From: CAVZXS01 sp963779325
GTDB lineage: Bacteria; Bacteroidota; Bacteroidia; Chitinophagales; Chitinophagaceae
DNA length: 64,000 nt
Assembly (NCBI GenBank): GCA_963779325.1
Contig: CAVZXS010000009.1
Coordinates: 1 to 64,000 of the forward strand
Reading direction: 5' to 3'
The translations under genes and the position numbers were made by a program. The notes beneath the pieces were generated by a model. It was not told the origin of the DNA. It searched no databases and saw only the letters and a list, made by a program, of their open reading frames with translations. How positions within the stretch are numbered: position 1 is the first letter of the stretch; every line of letters begins with the position of its first letter. Positions 46,054 to 55,361 of this stretch are shown one piece after another.

Positions 46054-47853
46054 TCACAAGTCAATTCCTATCTTTTTCATTAATAAAGAGGCGTTCATGC
46101 TTTGGCAGATGCCTCTTTTTAATTTATAGTCAAAATAAAGTTCTTCATTATTTACCTGCACGTCAAAATGGTAGTTGGTAATATTATCGGGATATTGATT
46201 AATCAATTCGGCCAGTTTTAAATCGTGTGTTGCAAGCAAACCGACCGCATTATTTTTTATCAACTGTTTTATCAATGCTTCCGAACCGGTATGCCGATCT
46301 AATGAATTGGTGCCGCGTAAAATTTCATCCAGCAACAGGAAAACATTTTCCCCTGCATTTACCGCTTCAATAATTATTTTAAGTTTTTTCAGTTCTGCAT
46401 AAAATGTAGAAGTGCTTTCTTCCAGGTTATCATTTACCCGCATGGTGCTTATTATTTTTACAGGATGCACATCCATCTTTGCGGCACAAACCGGTGCACC
46501 CGTCATAGCTAATACCGTATTGACGCCGATGCTGCGCAAAAAAGTACTCTTGCCCGCCATATTAGAACCGGTAACCAAGTTAATTTTTCCGATACCCGTT
46601 GTAGAAAAAGTATTGTTTACTATTTTATCCGCGGGTATTAGCGGATGACCCATTTCTTCGGCGGTAAATGTTCCTCTTGTTTCATTAAGCGCAGGGAAAC
46701 ACCAATGAGGATGATTGAATGAAAGATTACCGAGTGTTGATAACGATTCAAATGCCGCTAAAATTTCATACCATTTCGGTACTTCTTCAGTATTGGTCTG
46801 CTTCCATTTTTCTAAAAGAAGAATTTGCTGTAAATCCCAAAGCAAAAAAGCGTTTAGAGGAATGAACACAACCAAGTTGAGCCGGTAATCAAACCGACCT
46901 AAGATGTCTTTTAGCTGTTTTATTGTTCCGGATGCTTTTTTGTTTTTATGATGAAATATGTTGTGTAATGATGCGAGCAGGCTTGAATTAAAGTTTTCAT
47001 TTTCGATATACGAGGCACTGTCAGAAAGTGTTTCTATCTCCGCGGTAATTTTTGCAAGTTGATTATACGCAGGCATTATTATTCGGCTGATGGCGGATGA
47101 AATGGCTATAAACAATACAAAGAGTAAGGTGAATTGCGATGCAGGAATAAACTCGGTAATAAAAAGAAACAAAACGGTTAAAGAGATGAGCGGATACAAA
47201 ACCCTGAGTATTTTCCAACCCGTATTGGAAAATGCAGCCGGTTGCTGCAACCAATTGGCAATACTTTTTTGGGTAACTATAGTTATTTTTTTTGCAGTTC
47301 CGATGGCTTGCAATTGTTGTCGCCATTCAGGTTTTTCTTTTAATTCCTTTACCGCCGGTTGTCTTTCTAAAATTACATTGGTAGCAGCAGGAGCAAGTAA
47401 CCAATCGCTTAGCAATTTATTCGATTGCTCTGCCGTAGTTCTGTTGATATACTGATACAAGGATGCTTTACCAAAAATATCCAAGTCGTTTGCGTAAGCA
47501 TGTTCTGCCGGTTTGTATTGCAGACCATCGGGCAGTTGCGTAAATTGGTGTTGAAGAATTAATAACTCCTCCCTGTTTATTGCTATCAGGGTTTCTGTAT
47601 TTCTTATATTACTGCTGTTTTTTAAATCTTTAAAAAGAAAAATAAAGAAGCCAATAAGAAAGAAAGTTGCGACGGTTAAAGCTGTAATCGCTTCGAACCG
47701 CCACAGTTGCCAAAGAGATAAGCCGGCCAATACAATAGTTGAAAATCTTGCCCGGGCAAAAAGGCTCTTCTGCTTTAGTTGTTTAGCCAGTAATAAATTA
47801 AGTGTTTCTATTCGGGCATTGTAATACTGATCGGGTTGTTGCTGTTCTGCCAT
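46054..47853 (-). CDS. Membrane-anchored MutS-family ATPase
   Basis: About 599 residues from ATG 47853 (MAEQQQPDQYYNAR). An upstream Met at 47892 would add 13 unlikely residues. Two hydrophobic segments near residues 45-85 and another pair near 205-245 suggest membrane anchoring. The C-terminal part is a MutS ATPase domain: Walker A TGSNMAGKSTFLRSIG, then MDVHPVKIISTMRVNDNLEE, the Walker B LLLDEILRGTNSLDR and the ATHDLKLAE switch. It lacks the N-terminal mismatch-recognition domain and the Smr domain of MutS2, so it is a third MutS-like type, common in Bacteroidota and of unknown role. Confidence 0.85.
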   Translation of the reverse strand: MAEQQQPDQYYNARIETLNLLLAKQLKQKSLFARARFSTIVLAGLSLWQLWRFEAITALTVATFFLIGFFIFLFKDLKNSSNIRNTETLIAINREELLILQHQFTQLPDGLQYKPAEHAYANDLDIFGKASLYQYINRTTAEQSNKLLSDWLLAPAATNVILERQPAVKELKEKPEWRQQLQAIGTAKKITIVTQKSIANWLQQPAAFSNTGWKILRVLYPLISLTVLFLFITEFIPASQFTLLFVLFIAISSAISRIIMPAYNQLAKITAEIETLSDSASYIENENFNSSLLASLHNIFHHKNKKASGTIKQLKDILGRFDYRLNLVVFIPLNAFLLWDLQQILLLEKWKQTNTEEVPKWYEILAAFESLSTLGNLSFNHPHWCFPALNETRGTFTAEEMGHPLIPADKIVNNTFSTTGIGKINLVTGSNMAGKSTFLRSIGVNTVLAMTGAPVCAAKMDVHPVKIISTMRVNDNLEESTSTFYAELKKLKIIIEAVNAGENVFLLLDEILRGTNSLDRHTGSEALIKQLIKNNAVGLLATHDLKLAELINQYPDNITNYHFDVQVNNEELYFDYKLKRGICQSMNASLLMKKIGIDL

Positions 47854-47914
47854 GTGATAAAGATAAGTATTGAAGTAAAAAACTTTTAACAAACTTCATC
47901 TCGGCAAATTGTGC

Positions 47915-47922
47915 TATTTTTG
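47915..47922 (+). promoter_or_regulatory. Bacteroidota -7 box (TATTTTTG) before ssrA
   Basis: It matches TAnnTTTG and lies 43 bases ahead of the mature tmRNA 5' end, consistent with a short leader removed by processing. Confidence 0.55.
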
Positions 47923-47964
47923 CCTTCCTGCTGAAATTTTGTTTTTTGTTTTTTTACTTAAAAA

Positions 47965-48334
47965 GGGGGCGTTTGGTTTTGACAGCATAGATCTTTGAAA
48001 GTGTAAGCATGTACTGCGTTGCGTAATTAGCAGTTGAATCTGAATACGAAAAACTCAAATGGCAATACTCAGTATGCCATGGCTGCCTAATCAGTGATTA
48101 GTTAGTCATTAGGGCCGCAGCTGCCGGTTGGTCTGTTACCAAGCGCTGCCGCCGACTCAAAAACAAATACAGATTGCTGCTGCCGAAGGCTGTGCCGGCA
48201 GCTTAAGACTATTCAGCTAAGGGATAAATCGGTTGTCTGTTTCCAGTTTATCTCCGACACAATAAAACAAAATAAACATGTAGAAAGCTTTCGACGAATA
48301 TGTTTGGACACCGGTTCGACTCCGGTCGCCTCCA
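47965..48334 (+). ncRNA. ssrA: Transfer-messenger RNA (tmRNA)
   Basis: Rescues stalled ribosomes and tags incomplete proteins. The tRNA-like ends pair: GGGGGCG (47965-47971) with CGCCTCC (48327-48333), followed by discriminator A. The T-arm is ACCGGTTCGACTCCGGT. The tag frame runs from GGC 48061 to TAA 48090 and encodes GNTQYAMAA after the alanine supplied by the charged tmRNA. Pseudoknot-forming GC-rich segments fill 48110-48290. It lies upstream of a strong terminator. Confidence 0.95.
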
Positions 48335-48341
48335 CTTTATT

Positions 48342-48377
48342 AAAAATCCCCTTTCAATTTTTTGAAAGGGGATTTTT
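48342..48377 (+). terminator. Terminator after ssrA
   Basis: A perfect 16-bp stem beginning AAAAATCCCCTTTCAA with a TTTT loop and a T-rich tail; it works in both directions and also faces the lipase gene. Confidence 0.9.
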
Positions 48378-48410
48378 ATTTACAATAATCATGTCGCTTA
48401 AAAATTAGCT

Positions 48411-49436
48411 TCATTCACAATCAATCACCGGTCCGCCAAAAAATTTTGCATACTGCGCCATACCATGCTGGTGCTTGGCTTCGGCCAACCAATTTTCAAT
48501 ACTGCTGCTGTTATTTTTACCCGAGAGGGGAATAGGAATTAATTTTCCTTCACCGGCAATTTGTACATATGCCCCGCCATTGGTTATGTCAATAATATTC
48601 ATGGCAGTGGATAGAAAGCCTATAGCTGTATTTAGTTTTACAGTAAAGCCTTTATAGCCTACATCAATGGCAGATGCGTCGGGACCCGATGAAAACAAAT
48701 TTTTTAAGTCGCTCATTCTGCCGCTTACAGGGAACTTGGGTACCAAATCATTTTTATTTTCAATTCGTATAGCTCCGGGAAAAATTTTATTAAATGTATC
48801 AGCGAAAGATTGATTGCCTGCTGCCGGCGCCGCAAAACTTATTACATTAATTGATTGCTTTGGCTTACCCGCTGTTCCAAATTTATTATGCAAATAACTT
48901 GCGTACACACTTGCCAGCTTGCCACCCAAGCTATGACCGGTAAGTACAATTTTGCTTTCATCTTTTACCGCGGTTGAAATAAATTCCCATAAACTCTTGC
49001 CGGTGGCGCTGTCCTTCATCTTCTCCATATTTTCAAAAGCCTCGTAAGCGCCTTCCGAAATATAGGCGTCATTAGTACTGTCGGCATATATCCATTTCTT
49101 TTGATTCGCAATATTAAAGTCATGATAAATCCAATTACTGAAAGCATCCCAACTAAAATCAATTACCGAACCGCGGATAGCTATGGCCCAGGTATTGCCA
49201 TCCGTTGCCGCAAAAGCATAGTTGCCGTTTATCGCTTTCGGATTCCAAACTATTTTCCATTGCGGTAAATAAGTATTTAATTTTTCCTGCGGATTGCTGC
49301 AGTAAGTTATTTGTGCCATCGTAGCGGCGTTTTTTTCGGTAAAGGCAGGTATTGCGGGTCCTTTTTTGCCGGTGGTTTTTTGGTCGCAACCGGCTGAGAA
49401 TAGAAAAAGGAATGAGATAATGGCCGAATGTTTCAT
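48411..49436 (-). CDS. Lipid-anchored class 3 lipase-like hydrolase
   Basis: A 341-residue alpha/beta hydrolase of the fungal-lipase (class 3) type. The signal SFLFLFSAGC is a lipobox, so Cys17 is probably lipidated. The nucleophile elbow is GHSLGGKLASVYASYL, and the preceding WAIAIRGS strand would carry the oxyanion region. An Asp in NKNDLVPKFP and a late His (KHQHGMAQY) complete a plausible triad. Acts in the periplasm or at the cell surface; whether its substrate is a lipid or another ester is not shown. It stands alone, with its end facing the ssrA terminator. Confidence 0.85.
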   Translation of the reverse strand: MKHSAIISFLFLFSAGCDQKTTGKKGPAIPAFTEKNAATMAQITYCSNPQEKLNTYLPQWKIVWNPKAINGNYAFAATDGNTWAIAIRGSVIDFSWDAFSNWIYHDFNIANQKKWIYADSTNDAYISEGAYEAFENMEKMKDSATGKSLWEFISTAVKDESKIVLTGHSLGGKLASVYASYLHNKFGTAGKPKQSINVISFAAPAAGNQSFADTFNKIFPGAIRIENKNDLVPKFPVSGRMSDLKNLFSSGPDASAIDVGYKGFTVKLNTAIGFLSTAMNIIDITNGGAYVQIAGEGKLIPIPLSGKNNSSSIENWLAEAKHQHGMAQYAKFFGGPVIDCE

Positions 49437-49608
49437 TATAAATAAGTTATGCTCAAATATAAATTATTAAACAGTCATATAACTAATAGCGAAAAAAAGA
49501 TTATAAGTTTTATTTGGAATATACAGCTTTACATCAAAGCTCTTTTTGAATAGTCAATTTGCAATGGCCGATTAAAAATAAGCAATTTGCTATTGACTTA
49601 ATAAAAAC

Positions 49609-51375
49609 TCAAGTAACACCTTTCGGAATGGAAGCGATTAAATTTTTTGTATAAACAGATGAAGGATTAAAATATATTTCGTCGGCCGGGCCGCTTTCTT
49701 CTATTTTCCCTTTGTTCATTACCATAATGCGATCGCTGATATAGCGCACCACGGACAGATCGTGTGAAATAAAAATGATGGTGAAGCCGAATTCTTTTTT
49801 TAGATCGTTTAGCAGGTTTAATACCTGCGCCTGTACGCTTACATCCAATGCACTGACTGATTCATCGCAAACAATAAACGACGGATTGAGTGATAAAGCT
49901 CTTGCAATAACGATACGTTGCCGTTGACCGCCGGAGAATTCGTGCGGGTAACGATTGAAATGTTCCGGTTTTAAATCTACTTTTTCCAACAGCTCAGTTA
50001 CTTTATCTCTTCGTTGTGCAGCCGTTTGTAAAATGCCGTGTACGGCCATGGGTTCCGCAATGGCCGAGCCGATTGTCAATCGCGGATTTAAAGAAGAGTA
50101 AGGGTCCTGAAAAACAATCTGTATATCTTTTCGTAATGTTTTTAATTCATCTTTCTTTTTTACCGCCAGGTCAATGCCGTTGTAAATAATTTTTCCGGCG
50201 GTAGGTTCTATCAAGCGCAGCATGGTGCGGCCCAGCGTTGTTTTACCGCAACCTGACTCACCCACCAATCCCAATGTTTCTCCTTTATATACATCAAAGC
50301 TTACATCATCTACCGCTTTTGTAAAGTCAGATGCTTTGCCAAACAAAGATTGTTTTTTCGGAAACCAAACGTTTAGATTTTTTACTTGGATAAGCAAGGG
50401 AAGCAGGTTGCCGGTTTCCGGTTGCGGGTTAGTTGTTTCATTATATGAGTTTTTAATTTTTAACTTTTGACTTTTGACTTCGGATTCAAGATTTTGAACA
50501 TTGGATATTGGACTTTGGCTTATAGCGGAGTTCATAAAATCCGCTACCACGGGCAATCGTTCTCCTTTATTATGCAATACCGGCCTGCAGGCAAGCAATC
50601 CTTTTGTGTAAGGGTGTTTGGCATTATTAAAAATTTCAGCTACACTATTTTGCTCTACTATTTCTCCTTTATACATTACAACGGCCCTGTCGGCAATTTC
50701 GGCCACTACTCCCAAATCATGCGTAATAAAAATTACACCCATATTATTTTCCTTTTGCAAATCTTTAATCAGCTCCAGTATTGTTTGTTGTACGGTTACA
50801 TCCAGGGCGGTGGTTGGTTCATCACATATCAATAAGGAAGGCCGGCAACACATGGCCATCGCAATCATCACCCGTTGTTTTTGTCCGCCGCTCAGCTGAT
50901 GCGGGTAGCGGTCGAACATCGTTGCAGGATCGGGCAGTTTTACTTTGGTAAACCATTCAAGGGTTTGTTCTTTCGCCTGTTGCTTTGTTATTTTTTTATG
51001 CGTTAATAAAGATTCCATTACCTGCCGGCCGCAAGTGTGTACCGGGTTTAATGATGACATCGGCTCCTGAAAAATCATAGCGATTTTATTGCCGCGAATC
51101 AATTGCAAATCTTCCCGGTTGGTTTTTAATAGATCAACTGTTGCATTACCATTCTCAGAAAACAAGATAGCGCCTGACTTATACACAACAGGCGGCGAAG
51201 GAATTAATTGTAAAACAGAAAGTGAAGTAACGGATTTGCCCGAGCCTGATTCACCCACAATAGCAACAATTTCTCCGCGGCTTACCGTCAGCGATATATT
51301 TTTTAATGCATCGATATCTCCTGCTTCGGATTGAAAACTAACTGATAAATTATGGATGGTTAAAAGCGGGTTCAC
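49609..51375 (-). CDS. Double ABC ATPase of a peptide/nickel-type importer (DppD-DppF fusion)
   Basis: A 588-residue fusion of two ABC ATPase domains. The first (about 1-265) has GESGSGKSVT, the signature LSGGQKQRVMIAMAM and LLICDEPTTALD; the second (about 330-588) has GESGCGKTTLGRTM, FSGGQRQRIVIARAL and FIVCDESVSALD. Both have the DppD/OppF-type C-terminal extension (NAKHPYTKGLLACRP; NPSSVYTKNLIASIP). It would energise uptake of oligopeptides or a similar solute. No permease or binding-protein genes adjoin it, so the partners are elsewhere. The linker (about residues 283-328) is encoded by word-like repeat DNA of the kind found between genes. Confidence 0.92.
   Translation of the reverse strand: MNPLLTIHNLSVSFQSEAGDIDALKNISLTVSRGEIVAIVGESGSGKSVTSLSVLQLIPSPPVVYKSGAILFSENGNATVDLLKTNREDLQLIRGNKIAMIFQEPMSSLNPVHTCGRQVMESLLTHKKITKQQAKEQTLEWFTKVKLPDPATMFDRYPHQLSGGQKQRVMIAMAMCCRPSLLICDEPTTALDVTVQQTILELIKDLQKENNMGVIFITHDLGVVAEIADRAVVMYKGEIVEQNSVAEIFNNAKHPYTKGLLACRPVLHNKGERLPVVADFMNSAISQSPISNVQNLESEVKSQKLKIKNSYNETTNPQPETGNLLPLLIQVKNLNVWFPKKQSLFGKASDFTKAVDDVSFDVYKGETLGLVGESGCGKTTLGRTMLRLIEPTAGKIIYNGIDLAVKKKDELKTLRKDIQIVFQDPYSSLNPRLTIGSAIAEPMAVHGILQTAAQRRDKVTELLEKVDLKPEHFNRYPHEFSGGQRQRIVIARALSLNPSFIVCDESVSALDVSVQAQVLNLLNDLKKEFGFTIIFISHDLSVVRYISDRIMVMNKGKIEESGPADEIYFNPSSVYTKNLIASIPKGVT
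50391..50535. repeat. Intergenic-type short-word repeat inside the ABC linker
   Basis: The DNA reads TTTTTAATTTTTAACTTTTG-type and GACTTTTGACTTCGGATTC-type words, similar to the non-coding tracts at 2492-2520 and 43071-43115. It is in frame and encodes a polar linker (ESEVKSQKLKIKNSYNETT). Confidence 0.6.
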
Positions 51376-51544
51376 AAAATAAAAATAATTGATTTCTATC
51401 GCCGATGTTTACTAATTATTATACAGAATTGTATGAATGATTAAACAATAATACAAATTTTCTGATTTATTAATTCACATTTCGTGACTTGGCTTATTTT
51501 TTGTACATGTGTGTTAAACACTCTCAACTTATAAACGCTAACTT

Positions 51545-53308
51545 ATGGGATCACCGGTAAAACGGCGAGAACTTCTGTCAGGATTTTTTCGCCATGCGAA
51601 TGATGCAACTGATTTTTCGAAGAGCGATTGGGCATTTAAAAAGTATGCCAACAAAAAAATTCCCGAACAACAACACAGAACCAATACAGGACTAAATCCT
51701 TATACAGGACCATGGACAGACGCAGAAGCCCTGCATTTATTGCGGCGTGTAACCTTTGGTGCTACCAAGACACATGCAGATCAAATAAAAGGACTGAGTG
51801 TTTCTGCCGCAGTAGATTCGTTAATTGATAATGCAGTACTTCCTTCGACTACACCTTTAAACAGTTATCAAAGTGTATATGCGGATACTCAAAATTGTCC
51901 CGCAGGTGCTTCTTGGGTTGATTTTCCTGCAAAATTTAATGATGATTTCTCATTAACTTATTTCCGCACTTACTGGTCATTCAAGCCTTGGTGGTTTGCA
52001 CAAATGATTGATCAACCGGCGCATATACACGAAAAAATAACCTTGTTCTGGGCGAACCATTTCAGCACCATTGCACAAGATATAAATTATTCTAAAGCCG
52101 TTTTTCAGCACTTTAAAACCCTCCGCATACATGGTTTGGGAAATTTCAGAACCATGATAAAGGAGATTACCATTGATCCGCACATGCTTAGTTTTCAAAA
52201 CGGAGAGGATAATAATAAATTCAGTCCTAATGAAAATTACGGAAGAGAGCTGCAGGAATTGTTTATGGTAGGTAAAGACTTGGGAGCCGCGGGATTTGAT
52301 CAAATAGCAGATGTAATCGCAGCTGCCAAAGTACTTACCGGGTGGAAAAGAAAATATGATAGCCCTGACGGTTCTTACTCTTCCTATTTCAATGCAAACG
52401 ATCATGATACTACAAACAAACAGTTCTCCGCTTTTTACGGCAGCAAGATTATTACGGGTAAAACAGGTGATGCGGGTAAAGGTGAAACGGATGAGTTAAT
52501 TGAAATGATTTTGCAGACACAGGAAACAGCCAAATATATTGTAAGAAGGTTATACAGGTGGTTTGTGTATTATGCTATTGATGCCGCTACTGAAGCAAAT
52601 GTTATTGTGCCGTTGGCAAATATTTTCCGAACCAATAACTTTGATATTGTACCTGTATTAAAAGCCTTGTTTAAAAGCGAACATTTTTTTGACCCGCTCA
52701 ATGTAGGTTGTGTTATTAAAAGCCCGGTAGATATGTATGTGGGTATGGCAAGAGAGTTTGCTTTAAAACTTCCGGCTGCACCTTTGGAAACACAGTATGC
52801 CGCCCGGCGTCAATTCATGGAGCTATGTGATGATGCCGGTCAGAGCATTGGCGATCCGCCCAATGTATCGGGCTGGAGGGCTTATTACCAAATTCCTGTT
52901 TTTTACCAGGATTGGATAAGCTCCGACACCATACAGCGAAGAGCAAGAACTATAAATGAATTCATAAACGGCGATATCTATGCCAATGGAGTCAGACTAA
53001 AAATTGATACGGTAGAATTTAATAAAATACTTGTTGATGCGGCTGATCCCGCTAAACATGTTCCTTCTGATCCGAATAAAGTGGTGAGTAATTTCATTAA
53101 GTATCTTTTGCCCAAAGATTTATCGGACAATCAAAAGACATTTATGAAAAACATCTTACTCTCTAACCAGGTAAGCGATTTTTACTGGACCAACGCCTGG
53201 AATGCATACGCATCGGCCCCTACTCCTGCAAATGAAGCAACCGTGCGAACACGATTGGATGCGTTGGTAAATTATATAACCTCGCTGGAAGAATATTATC
53301 TCTGCTAA
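51545..53308 (+). CDS. DUF1800 family protein
   Basis: A 587-residue protein with the family hallmarks: LHLLRRVTFGATKTHADQI near residue 65, then EKITLFWANHF, a central NENYGRELQELFMVG and YLNAND-like HDTTNKQF segment, and the WRAYYQIPVFYQ region near the end. It has no clear signal peptide but begins with a KRRELL twin-arginine-like stretch (MGSPVKRRELLSGFF). It is followed after 25 bases by a DUF1501 gene, a pairing repeatedly seen in Bacteroidota and Planctomycetota. The biochemical role is unknown. An upstream TTTCGTGACTTGGCTTATTT-like promoter region lies at about 51480-51500. Confidence 0.88.
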   Translation: MGSPVKRRELLSGFFRHANDATDFSKSDWAFKKYANKKIPEQQHRTNTGLNPYTGPWTDAEALHLLRRVTFGATKTHADQIKGLSVSAAVDSLIDNAVLPSTTPLNSYQSVYADTQNCPAGASWVDFPAKFNDDFSLTYFRTYWSFKPWWFAQMIDQPAHIHEKITLFWANHFSTIAQDINYSKAVFQHFKTLRIHGLGNFRTMIKEITIDPHMLSFQNGEDNNKFSPNENYGRELQELFMVGKDLGAAGFDQIADVIAAAKVLTGWKRKYDSPDGSYSSYFNANDHDTTNKQFSAFYGSKIITGKTGDAGKGETDELIEMILQTQETAKYIVRRLYRWFVYYAIDAATEANVIVPLANIFRTNNFDIVPVLKALFKSEHFFDPLNVGCVIKSPVDMYVGMAREFALKLPAAPLETQYAARRQFMELCDDAGQSIGDPPNVSGWRAYYQIPVFYQDWISSDTIQRRARTINEFINGDIYANGVRLKIDTVEFNKILVDAADPAKHVPSDPNKVVSNFIKYLLPKDLSDNQKTFMKNILLSNQVSDFYWTNAWNAYASAPTPANEATVRTRLDALVNYITSLEEYYLC

Positions 53309-53333
53309 CAACTAATATGTAAAATCTAATCAA

Positions 53334-55181
53334 ATGAAAAGAAGAGATTTTTTAAAAGCCGCACCGGCCGTTTCGTTGCCGTTAATTCTTAACGGATTTC
53401 CGCTCAGCACTAATGCAGGTAATTCATTGCTGGAAATGATCGCCCAAGCCAGCTTGGCGAACGGACGTGTTTTGGTTATTGTGCAAATGAACGGAGGCAA
53501 TGACGGTTTAAATACAGTATTGCCCATTGACAGATATTCAGCATTGAATAATGCCCGCCCCAACATAGTAGTACCGCAAAGCAGTATTTTAAGTTTAACC
53601 GGTACTACCGCAACGGGTATGCATCCTGCATTGGCTGAAATGCGAAATATGTATAATAGCGGGTTATTGAATATTTCTCAAGCGGTTAGTTATCCCAATC
53701 CTAATTTTTCGCATTTCAGGGCTACCGATATTTGGTTTACCGCTTCAGCTGCCGAGGTAAACTTAAGTACAGGGTGGCTTGGCCGTTATCTCGATACTGA
53801 ATTCCCGGGCTTTCCTGCCGCTTATCCCAATAATACAATGCCCGACCCTGTATCACTGCAAATAGGTTCGCAGGCTTCTATTATGACGCAGGGACCCATC
53901 ACCAATATGAGCATGACGGTAAGAAACCCTGACAGATTTTATGATTTGGTAAATGGTATTGTAGACCCGGCGCCTGCTACGCCGTATGGAAATGAGTTGA
54001 CTTTCCTGCGATTAATAAAACAACAGACGAGTGCTTACACGACAGCGGTACGTACAGCATACAACGGGGCGGCTACGCAATCTACTTTATATCCGGACGA
54101 CAATGCATTGGCGCAGCAGTTACGCATTGTAGCAAGATTAATTAAAGGCGGATTAAAAACGCCGGTATATATTGTCAACCACCCCGATAGTTTTGATACG
54201 CATGCGGGCCAGGTGGACCCCGCGGATAAAACGAAAGGAAATCATGCGGATATGCTATCACTTTTATCAAAAGCCATCGGCGCTTTCCAGGATGATTTAC
54301 AAAAAATGGCTATTGACGACAGGGTAACGGGAATGACATTTACGGAATTCGGACGGCGCATCAAATCGAATAACAGCAGCGGTACCGATCACGGTACTAC
54401 CACACCGGTATTTGTTTTTGGAAAAGCCGTGAACCCTACTATTATCGGTACCAACCCGGATATACCGGACAATGCAACGGTGCAGGATAATATTCCGATG
54501 CAACAGGATTTCAGGGCGGTTTATTATACGGTATTAAAAGAGTGGTTTCAATTGACACCGGCGCAATTGAACAGTGTACTCTTTCAACAGTTTGCTACGC
54601 TGCCTATTTTCCGGCAATTGGCTCCTTTACCGGTATCTGTACTTTCTTTTAAAGCAAAATGGCAAAACACCAATGACGCTTTGATAACTTGGGAGGTAGA
54701 CGAAGAATCGAATATTGATGCCTATGATGTGATGCGCAGCGATGATGGCGTAAACTTTACTAAAGCCGGAACTGTAACAGCGGTAAATACCGGCGGTCGT
54801 CACGAATATAACTTTATTGACAGAAACCTCAATAAAAATATTTATTACTACCGTTTACAAATAAATGAACGAAGCGGGTCAGCAAGATTTTCTGAAACGG
54901 CATTGTTGAAAAAGAACCCTGATCAAAGAGCTGTTCGTATAAAAGTAATGCCGAATCCGATCAGGGAAATCTTTACGGTTTCTTTTGAAGAAAAAATAGC
55001 AGGACTTGTTACGGCACGTATTATTGATTCATCGGGCAGGGAAGTATGGAGGGGCCAAACACAGGGCGGCGGTTATAATGTTTCTTTCAGGTTGGAAGGT
55101 AAACCAATTGCCGCGGGTGTTTACACAATGCAGATAACAGCGGGCAATGAAGAAGGTATTATAAAAATTCTTAAGCAGTAG
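53334..55181 (+). CDS. DUF1501 family protein with T9SS sorting domain
   Basis: A 615-residue protein. The start MKRRDFLKAAPAVSLPLILN is a twin-arginine-like signal. The central domain (about 40-420) is sulfatase/alkaline phosphatase-like, with VIVQMNGGNDGLNTVLPI, then FDTHAGQVDP and FTEFGRRIKSN. A fibronectin-like segment (about 440-520) and a type IX secretion sorting domain (MPNPIREIFTVSF, then AAGVYTMQI, then IKILKQ) end the protein. It is second in an operon with the DUF1800 gene. The sorting signal implies surface export of this partner only. Function unknown; a role in processing extracellular material is inference. Confidence 0.88.
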   Translation: MKRRDFLKAAPAVSLPLILNGFPLSTNAGNSLLEMIAQASLANGRVLVIVQMNGGNDGLNTVLPIDRYSALNNARPNIVVPQSSILSLTGTTATGMHPALAEMRNMYNSGLLNISQAVSYPNPNFSHFRATDIWFTASAAEVNLSTGWLGRYLDTEFPGFPAAYPNNTMPDPVSLQIGSQASIMTQGPITNMSMTVRNPDRFYDLVNGIVDPAPATPYGNELTFLRLIKQQTSAYTTAVRTAYNGAATQSTLYPDDNALAQQLRIVARLIKGGLKTPVYIVNHPDSFDTHAGQVDPADKTKGNHADMLSLLSKAIGAFQDDLQKMAIDDRVTGMTFTEFGRRIKSNNSSGTDHGTTTPVFVFGKAVNPTIIGTNPDIPDNATVQDNIPMQQDFRAVYYTVLKEWFQLTPAQLNSVLFQQFATLPIFRQLAPLPVSVLSFKAKWQNTNDALITWEVDEESNIDAYDVMRSDDGVNFTKAGTVTAVNTGGRHEYNFIDRNLNKNIYYYRLQINERSGSARFSETALLKKNPDQRAVRIKVMPNPIREIFTVSFEEKIAGLVTARIIDSSGREVWRGQTQGGGYNVSFRLEGKPIAAGVYTMQITAGNEEGIIKILKQ

Positions 55182-55207
55182 GTAAGGTTTAATAGCTAAT
55201 GATGGCT

Positions 55208-55236
55208 AACTGCCGGTTTTCCAACCGGCAGTTTTT
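55208..55236 (+). terminator. Terminator after the DUF1800/DUF1501 pair
   Basis: AACTGCCGGTT-ttcc-AACCGGCAGTT, 11-bp stem, followed by TTTTATT. Confidence 0.9.
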
Positions 55237-55361
55237 ATTATTTAAGGGAACAACCTAAAAACTCAATTCATACCGCTTATAATCATTATATAGTCCAAAG
55301 TTTCATTCATGGCGGCATTATACGTTTCATCAGGTTTGGAGAGATTTTATTGGACTATTTA

